A stretch of DNA of 14,301 bases, from contig JBCCBB010000072.1 of the NCBI GenBank assembly GCA_039814545.1, positions 1 through 14,301 on the forward strand, written 5' to 3'. The notes below the pieces were generated by a model that did not search any database, had not been told where the DNA came from, and saw only the letters and a program-made list of their open reading frames with translations. A program made the translations under genes and the position numbers. The stretch comes from CALBPI01 sp039814545. GTDB taxonomy: Bacteria > Pseudomonadota > Gammaproteobacteria > Steroidobacterales > Woeseiaceae. Of this stretch, positions 8,540 through 14,301 are shown piece by piece (within the stretch, counting starts at the first letter, position 1; each line of letters starts with the position of its first letter).

Positions 8540-9417
8540 GCGGAGACCCTCTCAAGACTGTTTTCCGGACCGGCCAGCGCCACGAGATGGCGCCCCTGTG
8601 CGTCGGTGGCCTGTCGAACGGGGCCGCAGCGCACGCCGTTGTCCGCCAGAATCGTCGTTAGCCGTTCGGTGGCTGCGGTGGCATGACCGATGCCAACATA
8701 TTCCGTCACGAGCACATGCCCGCCAGGACGCAACACGCGAATCGCCTCGGCTACGACACGCTCGGGCTCGGCCGCGTCAAGCAGCACGCAGTCGAGCACG
8801 ACGGTGTCAAAGCGCGCATTATCGAAGTCCAGTGCATACATGTCGCCGGGGCGCACGGTGCAGTTGGCCAGTGACGCACGCGCCACGGCGCGGCGCGCCT
8901 CGCGACGCGATTGCAGGTCAATGTCGACGCCAAATGCGCTCTTGGCACGACCTGCGAGCAACTTGAGCACGGCACCATTGCCCACACCGATATCCAGTAG
9001 GTCACCGACGGGGTGGCTCAGGAAAATATCGAGTACCAGACGATTGAACCGGCGCAACAGCGGGTCGGCATCGTCAGCCTGACGTGCACCCAAAACGCGG
9101 TCCAGCGATTCGTTGTCCGTGCCGATGACCTCATCACCGTCGTTGACGAGGCCCAGAATCGCCGTGGCCACGTCGTGCGCAGCCCCCTCCGTTGGCACAC
9201 GGAAATACACGAACTGTCCATCGCGGAAACGCTCGAGCAGACCGGCATCGCAAAGAATTTTCAGGTGCCTGGAGACGCGCGGCTGCGACTGGCCGAGCAC
9301 GTCCACAAGATCGCCCACGGTCTGCTCGCCCGCCGCGCACAGCGAGAGCAGCCGCAGACGCGTGGGGTCAGCGGCGGCGCGCAGTGCGGTTTGGACGGTG
9401 TCAAAAGGCCAGGACAT
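8536..9417 (-). CDS. sahR: SahR-like ArsR-family repressor with C-terminal SAM-methyltransferase-like domain
   Basis: Probable S-adenosylhomocysteine-responsive repressor of SAM-cycle genes. SahR proteins of this architecture are known to repress ahcY, metE/metH, metF and metK in Proteobacteria and to leave DNA when S-adenosylhomocysteine rises. From the ATG at 9417 the product is 293 aa. An ArsR-type winged helix-turn-helix occupies about 8-75, with ADPTRLRLL (17-25) and recognition region GQSQPRVSRHLKIL (42-55). A Rossmann methyltransferase-like domain follows (about 115-285) with LLDIGVGNG (140-148), VDID (164-167) and the LRPGG loop (229-233). No cysteine pair suggesting metal sensing lies in the DNA-binding part. 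A GTG at 9423 would add two residues. No strong ribosome binding site is visible. It heads the operon with metF and metH, and a 20-bp palindrome lies 26 nt upstream, which suggests autoregulation. The role is inferred from architecture and context. Confidence 0.85.
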   Translation of the reverse strand: MSWPFDTVQTALRAAADPTRLRLLSLCAAGEQTVGDLVDVLGQSQPRVSRHLKILCDAGLLERFRDGQFVYFRVPTEGAAHDVATAILGLVNDGDEVIGTDNESLDRVLGARQADDADPLLRRFNRLVLDIFLSHPVGDLLDIGVGNGAVLKLLAGRAKSAFGVDIDLQSRREARRAVARASLANCTVRPGDMYALDFDNARFDTVVLDCVLLDAAEPERVVAEAIRVLRPGGHVLVTEYVGIGHATAATERLTTILADNGVRCGPVRQATDAQGRHLVALAGPENSLERVSA

Positions 9418-9442
9418 AGGCACTCAATATATGATGATCTAT

Positions 9443-9462
9443 ATATAAAGATATCTTTATAT
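9443..9462. promoter_or_regulatory. Perfect 20-bp palindrome, putative SahR operator
   Basis: The half-site ATATAAAGAT is followed directly by its exact reverse complement, giving a 20-bp perfect palindrome centred between 9452 and 9453. It lies in a short, strongly AT-rich island (about 9424-9465) within otherwise GC-rich DNA, 26 nt upstream of the sahR ATG. ArsR-family dimers bind such symmetric sites, and the next gene is an ArsR/SahR-type regulator heading a methionine operon, so autoregulation is the natural reading. I cannot confirm a match to the published SahR motif from memory. Confidence 0.7.
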
Positions 9463-9471
9463 TAACTCCGG

Positions 9472-9500
9472 ATAATACCTGCGAGCCGCCGCAGCGGCAA
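9472..9500 (-). promoter_or_regulatory. Putative sigma70 promoter of the sahR-metF-metH operon
   Basis: On the minus strand, TTGCCG (9495-9500) and TATTAT (9472-9477) are separated by 17 nt. They match the -35 and -10 consensus at 4/6 and 5/6 positions. Transcription would begin near 9465, placing the palindrome at 9443-9462 just downstream of the start, where bound repressor would block initiation or early elongation. A weaker alternative is TTAATA (9460-9465) with TATAGA (9438-9443) and a 16-nt spacer, in which case the palindrome fills the spacer. Either arrangement fits repression. Confidence 0.5.
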
Positions 9501-9520
9501 GGGGTATCAGCGATCAGGGA

Positions 9521-9943
9521 TCAGGCGAAGGTGGCGTTGTCGCCGTCGATCTCACCCATGCGGATCAGACGGCTCGTCGCGACGGCGGCGGTACGGTGTT
9601 TGACGGCCTCGCGATAGTCGGCGTCGGTCACCATCTCGAAGAAGGCGCCCGCGTGCGGATAACGCGCGATGAACGCCGCATCCCAGACCTCGTCGCTCGG
9701 ACCGGTCAGCACCATCTCCGGGCGGCCACGCCAGACGATACGGCCACCGACCCGCGCGAAGATCGGCCCGCTTTCTTGGCCGTAACGCCGGTAGGCCTCG
9801 GCACCCGAAACCTCACCAGACCCGTCGCCGTAGTCGGCCACGTCGCGGTAGCGAATCAGATTGAGCATGAGGATCGGCGTATCTCGGGGCAGATCCTTGA
9901 AGGCGTTGAACTGCTCGCGGGTCGGGTCGATATGCTCGCTCAT
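9521..9943 (-). CDS. DUF1330 domain-containing small protein
   Basis: A 140-residue cytoplasmic protein of unknown biochemical function. It resembles the DUF1330 family, a dimeric alpha/beta ferredoxin-like fold related to stress-responsive barrel proteins. Supporting segments are PILMLNLIRYRDVADYG (23-39), GAEAYRRYG (47-55), a central GGRIVWRG strand (66-73), WDAAFIARYP (87-96) and FFEMVTDADYREAVKHRTAAV (101-121). It has no signal peptide or membrane segment. The start is well supported: GAGGAGA (minus strand, 9949-9955) sits 5 nt before the ATG. It begins 30 nt after the hslO stop on the same strand, so it is probably the distal gene of the gatCAB-hslO unit. A 5-bp GC hairpin (9956-9969) separates the hslO stop from its ribosome binding site. 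The link to its neighbours may be only positional. Confidence 0.8.
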   Translation of the reverse strand: MSEHIDPTREQFNAFKDLPRDTPILMLNLIRYRDVADYGDGSGEVSGAEAYRRYGQESGPIFARVGGRIVWRGRPEMVLTGPSDEVWDAAFIARYPHAGAFFEMVTDADYREAVKHRTAAVATSRLIRMGEIDGDNATFA

Positions 9944-9973
9944 CGAAGTCTCCTCGCCCGCCAGCGGGCCTGG

Positions 9974-10858
9974 TCAGTGCACAGCCGAATCGCCGTCGAT
10001 GGCGGCGGGGTTAAACAAGCGCGCCACGTCGACGGCGTCGAGCGTACGCTTGCGGTTGCAGAACTCGCAAACGATTTCGATCTCGCCGCCGCGCTCATCG
10101 AGCAGCTGCCGCGCGTCTGACTCACCCAGCATCTCGAGCGCGCGCTCGGCGCGTTGCTGGCTGCAACGGCAACGAAATACCACGGGTCGCGCGGAATACG
10201 CGATCAGGTCGTCTTCCGAAAACAGGCGATGCAGCAGCCCGTTGTCGACGCCCTCGGCCGTCTCCGCGTGCGTCAGCGTGTCCGCCATCAGGCAGATGCG
10301 GCGCCAGTCGTCTTCGTCGATCTCGCCGCCGTCGGGCATCCGCTGCAACATGAGCCCGGTGACGTGATCGCCGTCGGCGTGCAGCACGAAATGCGCCCCA
10401 AGCTGCGCGGATTCGCGGTAATAACCTGCGAGGCTGCCCGCGAGCGTCGGCGCCTCGATGGCGACAATGCCCTGGTAGCGGTCCCGTGCGTCGCGCGTGT
10501 CGACCGTCAACGTGAGGCGGCCCGCGCCAATGAGGTCGGCAAAGTCCTCGGCGGGCAAATCGGTATCAAGCTCGCCCGCCATGCCACGTACCTGCAGCTG
10601 GTCGTTGCATTGCACGATGAGCATGCCCAACGAACCCTGACCCGAAAGCTGCAGGGTGAGCATGCCCTCGAATTTCATCGTGCTGGCGATCATGGCCGAG
10701 GCACCGACGGCCTGACCCAGCGCTTCCCGAACCACAGGCGCGTAGTCATGCAGCGCCGTAAGCTCGCGCCACTGCGCCGACAACTGCACGGCGACGCCGC
10801 GCACCGGCAGCGCGTCGAACAGGAAGTTGACGAGTGCGTCCTTCTGCGGGCTGGCCAT
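9974..10858 (-). CDS. hslO: Redox-regulated molecular chaperone Hsp33
   Basis: Cytosolic holdase chaperone activated by oxidative unfolding. Disulfide formation releases zinc, and the dimer then binds unfolding proteins during oxidative or bleach stress. The 294-residue product matches the family (~292 aa). The N-terminal core (about 8-175) contains FEGMLTLQLSGQG (63-75), and a linker leads to the C-terminal redox switch with Cys230 and Cys232 (RCRCS) and Cys264 and Cys267 (VCEFC). The 31 residues between the pairs lie within the usual CxC-x27-32-CxxC range, so the zinc switch is intact. The ATG at 10858 follows the gatB stop with no gap (TGAATG), which suggests termination-reinitiation coupling with gatB. 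Linkage of this chaperone to the amidotransferase genes is notable. Confidence 0.96.
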   Translation of the reverse strand: MASPQKDALVNFLFDALPVRGVAVQLSAQWRELTALHDYAPVVREALGQAVGASAMIASTMKFEGMLTLQLSGQGSLGMLIVQCNDQLQVRGMAGELDTDLPAEDFADLIGAGRLTLTVDTRDARDRYQGIVAIEAPTLAGSLAGYYRESAQLGAHFVLHADGDHVTGLMLQRMPDGGEIDEDDWRRICLMADTLTHAETAEGVDNGLLHRLFSEDDLIAYSARPVVFRCRCSQQRAERALEMLGESDARQLLDERGGEIEIVCEFCNRKRTLDAVDVARLFNPAAIDGDSAVH

Positions 10859-12292
10859 TCAGCCCCCGGTGAGCTTGTCGCGCAGGACGCGATTGACCTC
10901 GGCCGGGTCGGCCTTGCCACGACTGGCCTTCATCACCTGCCCCACCAGGTAGCCGATGACCTTTTCCTTACCGTCGCGGAACTGCTGCACCTGCTCGGGA
11001 CTGGCGGCGATCACCTCGTCGACGATGGCCTCGATGGCGCCCGAGTCAGTGATCTGTCGCAGGCCTTTGGCATCGATGACGCTGTCTGCATCGCCCTCGC
11101 CCGCCCACATGGCTTCAAAAACCTGCTTGGCTGCTGTACCCGAGATGGTTTTGTCGGCAATGCGCGCGAGCAGGCTTGCCAGCGCAGCTGCATCAACGGG
11201 CGCATCAGCGACCGCAGTCCCGTCGCGATTGAGCGCAGCGGTGAACTCACCAAGCACCCAGTTTGCGGCCAGCTTCGGCTCGGCGCTGCCCGCCACGGCC
11301 TCAAAGTAGTCGGCCATGGGACGCTGGCCCACGAGTACGTCGGCGTCTTCCGCGCGCAGACCGTAGTCCGCAACGAAGCGTTGCTTGCGGGCATCGGGCA
11401 ACTCAGGCATTGCGCCGCGCACGCCGTCGACGAACGCGTCGTCGATGACAACAGGCAATAGATCCGGGTCAGGGAAGTAGCGGTAGTCGTTGGCCGCTTC
11501 CTTGCTGCGCATGGACCGAGTCTCATCCGCGTCGGCGTCGTAGAGCCGTGTTTCCTGCACGATGCTGCCGCCGGCCTCGAGGATGTCGGCCTGACGCTCA
11601 ATCTCGTGCTCGATGGCGCGCTCGATAAAGCGGAATGAGTTCAGGTTTTTGATTTCGGTGCGCGTGCCGAGCGGCGCATCGGCCGAGGCGCGCAGCGACA
11701 CGTTGGCGTCGCAGCGAAACGAGCCTTCCTGCATGTTGCCGTCGGAGATCCCCAGGTAGCGCACCAGCTCATGAACGCGACGCATGTAATCGGCAGCCTC
11801 GCGCGCCGACTTGATCTCGGGCTCCGAGACGATCTCGATGAGCGGCGTACCCGCTCGGTTCAGATCAATACCACTCTGGTCGGTGAAGTTCTCGTGCAGC
11901 GACTTGCCCGCGTCCTCTTCAAGGTGCGCGCGCGTGACGTTGATGCGCCGCAGCGTGCCATCGTCAGCCGTAATCTCGACCGTGCCGCCGTTCACGATGG
12001 GCAGCTCGTACTGGCTGATCTGGTAGCCCTTGGGCAAATCCGGATAGAAGTAGTTCTTGCGCGCAAAGACGGAGCGCGGCGCAATGTCTGCGCCGATGGC
12101 GAGGCCGAAGGTCACGGCCAGCCGCACGGCCTCGCCATTCAGCACAGGCAACACACCTGGGAAACCCAGATCGATGAGGTTGGCCTGCGTGTTGGGCTCG
12201 GCGCCATACGCGGTCGGTGCGCTCGAGAAGATCTTGCTGCGCGTGGCGAGCTGGCAGTGGATCTCAAGGCCGATGACAACGTCCCAGCTCAT
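10859..12292 (-). CDS. gatB: Aspartyl/glutamyl-tRNA(Asn/Gln) amidotransferase subunit B
   Basis: Subunit of the GatCAB complex that converts misacylated Glu-tRNA(Gln) and/or Asp-tRNA(Asn) to the correct amide form. GatB carries the kinase-like site that phosphorylates the tRNA-bound carboxylate and then accepts ammonia from GatA. The 477-residue product is full length. It shows VIGLEIH (6-12, with Glu10 and His12), ARKNYFYPDLPKGYQISQ (77-94), LEEDAGK (124-130) and DLNRAGTPLIEIVSEPEI (143-160), followed by a helical domain and a C-terminal YqeY-like tRNA-binding tail (about 330-477) ending in VGQVMKASRGKADP. Residue 13 is Cys where Val is common, probably neutral. The ATG overlaps the gatA stop as ATGA (12289-12292), and hslO begins directly after its stop. 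Confidence 0.98.
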   Translation of the reverse strand: MSWDVVIGLEIHCQLATRSKIFSSAPTAYGAEPNTQANLIDLGFPGVLPVLNGEAVRLAVTFGLAIGADIAPRSVFARKNYFYPDLPKGYQISQYELPIVNGGTVEITADDGTLRRINVTRAHLEEDAGKSLHENFTDQSGIDLNRAGTPLIEIVSEPEIKSAREAADYMRRVHELVRYLGISDGNMQEGSFRCDANVSLRASADAPLGTRTEIKNLNSFRFIERAIEHEIERQADILEAGGSIVQETRLYDADADETRSMRSKEAANDYRYFPDPDLLPVVIDDAFVDGVRGAMPELPDARKQRFVADYGLRAEDADVLVGQRPMADYFEAVAGSAEPKLAANWVLGEFTAALNRDGTAVADAPVDAAALASLLARIADKTISGTAAKQVFEAMWAGEGDADSVIDAKGLRQITDSGAIEAIVDEVIAASPEQVQQFRDGKEKVIGYLVGQVMKASRGKADPAEVNRVLRDKLTGG

Positions 12293-13752
12293 GACCAGCC
12301 CCCCGGTGCCTTCTGGTGCCAGTCGGTGGTTTGCTGGTACTGGTGCGCAGCGGCGAGCATGCGGCCCTCGCCAAACGCGGGCGCGACGAGCTGCAGCCCC
12401 GCGGGCAGGCCGTTAACGAAACCACAGGGCACGCTCATGGCGGGCAGGCCAGCCAGGTTGGCGCCAATCGTGTAGATATCGTTGAGGTACATCGTGATCG
12501 GGTCGTCGGTCTTTTCGCCGAGGCCAAAGGCGGGCGTCGGCGTTGTCGGGCCAACCACCAGATCGACGTCCTCGAACGCTCGGGCAAAGTCGGCGCTAAT
12601 GAGCCGACGCACTTTCTGTGCCTGCAGGTAGTAGGCGTCGTAATAGCCTGCGGATAGCACGTAGGTGCCCGTCATGATGCGGCGTTTGACCTCAGCGCCG
12701 AAGCCTTCGCCGCGCGAACGGCGGTAGAGGTCCTCGAGATCTGCAGGGTTGTCGGCGCGGTGACCGAAACGAATACCGTCAAAACGCGACAGATTCGATG
12801 AGCACTCGGCGGGCGCGACCACGTAGTAGGTGGGCACGGAAAGCCCGATATTGCCCAGCGACACATTAACGAGTGTGGCGCCGCGCGCCTCAAACTCGGC
12901 CGTTGCCGCGCGCACGGCAACGGCGTAGTCAGCGTCGAGCCCTTCGCCCATGAATTCCTGCACAACACCAATGCGCAGGCCTTCGAGCGGTGCGTCGAGT
13001 GCCGCGACGTAGTCGTCCACAGGTGCGTCGACACTCGTCGAGTCACGCGGGTCGAGCCCCGACATGGCGCCCAACAACAGAGCGGCATCCTCGGCGGTAC
13101 GTGTCAGCGTGCCGGCCTGATCGAGGCTCGAGGCGAAGGCGATCATGCCGAAGCGCGAGACGCGGCCGTAAGTCGGTTTCAGACCCGTGATGCCGCACAG
13201 CGCCGCGGGCTGACGAATGGAGCCGCCCGTGTCGGTACCCGTCGCGGCGCCCACGAGGCGCGCGCTGACGGCGGCGGCCGAACCGCCCGACGAGCCGCCC
13301 GGCGACAGGCCTTCGCGCCAGGGGTTGTGAACATCCCCGAAGAAGCTCGTCTCGTTCGACGAACCCATCGCGAATTCGTCCATGTTGGTTTTACCGAGCA
13401 CGATCGCGCCGGCATCGGCGAGCAGCGCCACGGCCGTCGCGTCGTACGGCGGCACGAACTGCTCCAGCATGCGCGAACCACAGCTTGTCCGGACACCGTC
13501 TGTGCAGAAGATGTCCTTGTGCGCGATGGGCAGCCCTTCGAGCGCCCGTGCACTGCCATTCTTGATGCGTGCGTCGGCGGCATCGGCCGCCGCCAGCGCC
13601 GCATCGGCCGTAATGGTAATGAAGGCATTGAGGCGCGGTTGCGCGGCTTCGATGCGCGCCAGCAAATGAGCCGTGAGCTCGCGGGCCGTGAAACGGCCGT
13701 CGTGCAGACCGTCGCGCATGCCGGTCAGCGTCAGTTCGTGCATCGCGGTCAT
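12289..13752 (-). CDS. gatA: Aspartyl/glutamyl-tRNA(Asn/Gln) amidotransferase subunit A
   Basis: Glutaminase subunit of GatCAB. It hydrolyses glutamine and feeds ammonia through the complex to the GatB site. The 487-residue product carries the complete amidase-signature triad: Lys79 (PIAHKD), the cis-Ser at 154 (SPGGSSGGSAA, 150-160) and the nucleophile Ser178 (GTDTGGSIRQPA, 172-183). This numbering equals that of the structurally known S. aureus enzyme. LKPTYGRVSR (191-200) is also typical. The ATG at 13752 overlaps the gatC stop as ATGA and is preceded by GAGGG (minus strand, 13760-13764) 7 nt upstream. A second ATG at 13743 (beginning MHELTL) would also fit the family N-terminus. gatC, gatA and gatB form a compact operon with 4-nt overlaps at both junctions. 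Confidence 0.98.
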   Translation of the reverse strand: MTAMHELTLTGMRDGLHDGRFTARELTAHLLARIEAAQPRLNAFITITADAALAAADAADARIKNGSARALEGLPIAHKDIFCTDGVRTSCGSRMLEQFVPPYDATAVALLADAGAIVLGKTNMDEFAMGSSNETSFFGDVHNPWREGLSPGGSSGGSAAAVSARLVGAATGTDTGGSIRQPAALCGITGLKPTYGRVSRFGMIAFASSLDQAGTLTRTAEDAALLLGAMSGLDPRDSTSVDAPVDDYVAALDAPLEGLRIGVVQEFMGEGLDADYAVAVRAATAEFEARGATLVNVSLGNIGLSVPTYYVVAPAECSSNLSRFDGIRFGHRADNPADLEDLYRRSRGEGFGAEVKRRIMTGTYVLSAGYYDAYYLQAQKVRRLISADFARAFEDVDLVVGPTTPTPAFGLGEKTDDPITMYLNDIYTIGANLAGLPAMSVPCGFVNGLPAGLQLVAPAFGEGRMLAAAHQYQQTTDWHQKAPGGWS

Positions 13753-14036
13753 TCGATGACCCTCGGCACGAGGTAGAGCCCGTCCTCGGTGGCGTCACTG
13801 CAGGCCTGGAGGCGCGCGCGATCGATGTCAGCGTCTGGCGCGTCGGCGCGCAGCCGCTGCACCTGGTCCAGCGGGTGCGCCATCGGCGTCACGCTGGCCG
13901 TGTCGGCCTCGCCCAGTTGGTCGACAAAGGCCACAATGGCAGCCAGTTTGTCGGTGATATCGCCGAGCTCATCGCCCTCGAAGGACAGACGCGCCAGAAC
14001 GGCCAGTTTTTCGATGTCGTCGCTGCCTATGCTCAT
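13749..14036 (-). CDS. gatC: Aspartyl/glutamyl-tRNA(Asn/Gln) amidotransferase subunit C
   Basis: Small subunit that wraps around GatA and GatB and stabilises the amidotransferase. The 95-residue product is the usual size. It has the conserved N-terminal helix IEKLAVLARLSF (8-19), the central ITDKLAAIVAFVDQL helix, the TASVTPMAHP segment and the C-terminal DGLYLVPRVIE (85-95). An upstream in-frame extension exists, but it would be arginine-rich and unlike the family, so the ATG at 14036 is chosen. A CAGGG about 10 nt upstream may serve as ribosome binding site. It is the first gene of the gatCAB-hslO unit and is divergent from mreB across 203 nt. Confidence 0.95.
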   Translation of the reverse strand: MSIGSDDIEKLAVLARLSFEGDELGDITDKLAAIVAFVDQLGEADTASVTPMAHPLDQVQRLRADAPDADIDRARLQACSDATEDGLYLVPRVIE

Positions 14037-14092
14037 CGGCACAAACCCTGAGAATTTCCTAAACGATTCGGGGTACCGGCGACCCCGCCGGA

Positions 14093-14195
14093 ATTGTCCG
14101 CCCCGGGGACGGGAACGGCCCTGCCGACGCCTTGAAATACGGGCTTTTCGGCAAGCCGGCAAGAATACACGGCGCCTTGCTGATTGTCCCCCCCG
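14093..14195. repeat. 13-bp near-perfect direct repeat in the gatC/mreB divergent control region
   Basis: ATTGTCC[G/C]CCCCG occurs at 14093-14105 and again at 14183-14195 in the same orientation, 90 nt apart, differing at one base. The second copy lies inside the spacer of the candidate mreB promoter. A separate 9-bp direct repeat, GCCGGAATT, is at 14087-14095 and 14207-14215, and CGGCAAG is repeated at 14149-14155 and 14157-14163. No known regulator motif was recognised, and GC-rich composition raises the chance of coincidence. Confidence 0.4.
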
Positions 14196-14205
14196 TTGCT
14201 AGAGT
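14177..14205 (+). promoter_or_regulatory. Putative sigma70 promoter of mreB
   Basis: TTGCTG (14177-14182) and TAGAGT (14200-14205) are spaced by 17 nt, with a TG dinucleotide one base before the -10 (extended -10). Transcription would start near 14212 and give a leader of about 28 nt. The hexamers match consensus only moderately. For the opposite direction (gatC) only a weak candidate exists: TTGCCG (14157-14162) and TATTTC (14134-14139) on the minus strand, spacer 17 nt. Confidence 0.4.
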
Positions 14206-14239
14206 TGCCGGAATTTCAGGGGGCTGGGCCCACCACACC

Positions 14240-14301
14240 ATGTTCAAGAACCTGCTTGGGTATTTTTCGCACGACCTTTCCATCGACCTGGGCACGGCAA
14301 A
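14240..14301 (+). CDS. mreB: Rod shape-determining protein MreB, 5' end only
   Basis: Bacterial actin homologue that assembles into membrane-associated filaments and guides the cell-wall elongation machinery in rod-shaped cells. Only the first 20 codons are in the window. The protein begins with MFKNLLGYFS and continues to DLSIDLGTA, the first phosphate-binding loop (phosphate 1) of the actin-fold ATPase, and closely resembles the E. coli MreB N-terminus. The gene continues past 14301. The ATG at 14240 has no ribosome binding site at normal spacing: the nearest AGG (14218-14220) is about 20 nt away, separated by a small hairpin. mreC and mreD would be expected downstream. Divergence from gatC matches the arrangement in Pseudomonas. 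Confidence 0.93.
   Translation, partial: MFKNLLGYFSHDLSIDLGTA

Noticed and set aside
9485..9498. GC hairpin (5-bp stem, 4-nt loop) after the DUF1330 gene as a terminator
   Set aside because: No T-tract follows on the minus strand, and it overlaps the -35 element of the likely sahR promoter.
10154..11461. 435-codon plus-strand open frame antisense to hslO and gatB
   Set aside because: It spans the junction of two well-supported opposite-strand genes and is rich in His, Arg and Gly. No family was recognised.

Overview
The window is ordinary, densely packed chromosomal DNA from a GC-rich proteobacterium, most likely a gammaproteobacterium. Three things point there. gatC lies head-to-head with mreB, an arrangement known from Pseudomonas and relatives. 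prmC and moeB lie close together, as in the pseudomonad prfA-prmC-moeB cluster. A SahR-type regulator controls the methionine/SAM cycle genes. I cannot name the genus. I saw no mobile element, CRISPR array, tRNA, rRNA or clear horizontally acquired island, and no previously undescribed multi-gene system. The main interest lies in regulation and gene arrangement.

Left part (95-3912, plus strand): prmC (release-factor glutamine methyltransferase), ppiB (cyclophilin), moeB (molybdopterin-synthase adenylyltransferase, overlapping ppiB by 20 nt), a roughly 300-nt gap with two tandem perfect hairpins, then a MATE-family efflux transporter.

Middle part (3919-9417, minus strand): a tight sahR-metF-metH operon. 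sahR encodes an ArsR-type repressor with a C-terminal methyltransferase-like domain. metF supplies 5-methyl-tetrahydrofolate and cobalamin-dependent MetH uses it to remethylate homocysteine. sahR and metF share an ATGA overlap, and metF and metH are 4 nt apart. A perfect 20-bp AT-rich palindrome just upstream of sahR (9443-9462) is the probable SahR operator, beside a good sigma70-like promoter. metH ends tail-to-tail with the MATE gene only 6 nt away.

Right part (9521-14036, minus strand): gatC-gatA-gatB (tRNA-dependent amidotransferase, with ATGA overlaps at both junctions), then hslO (redox chaperone Hsp33), whose ATG directly follows the gatB stop, then a small DUF1330 gene with a strong ribosome binding site. 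These five genes are probably one transcription unit. Divergent from gatC, the first 20 codons of mreB (plus strand) reach the window end. The 203-nt gatC/mreB control region holds a candidate mreB promoter and a 13-bp near-perfect direct repeat.
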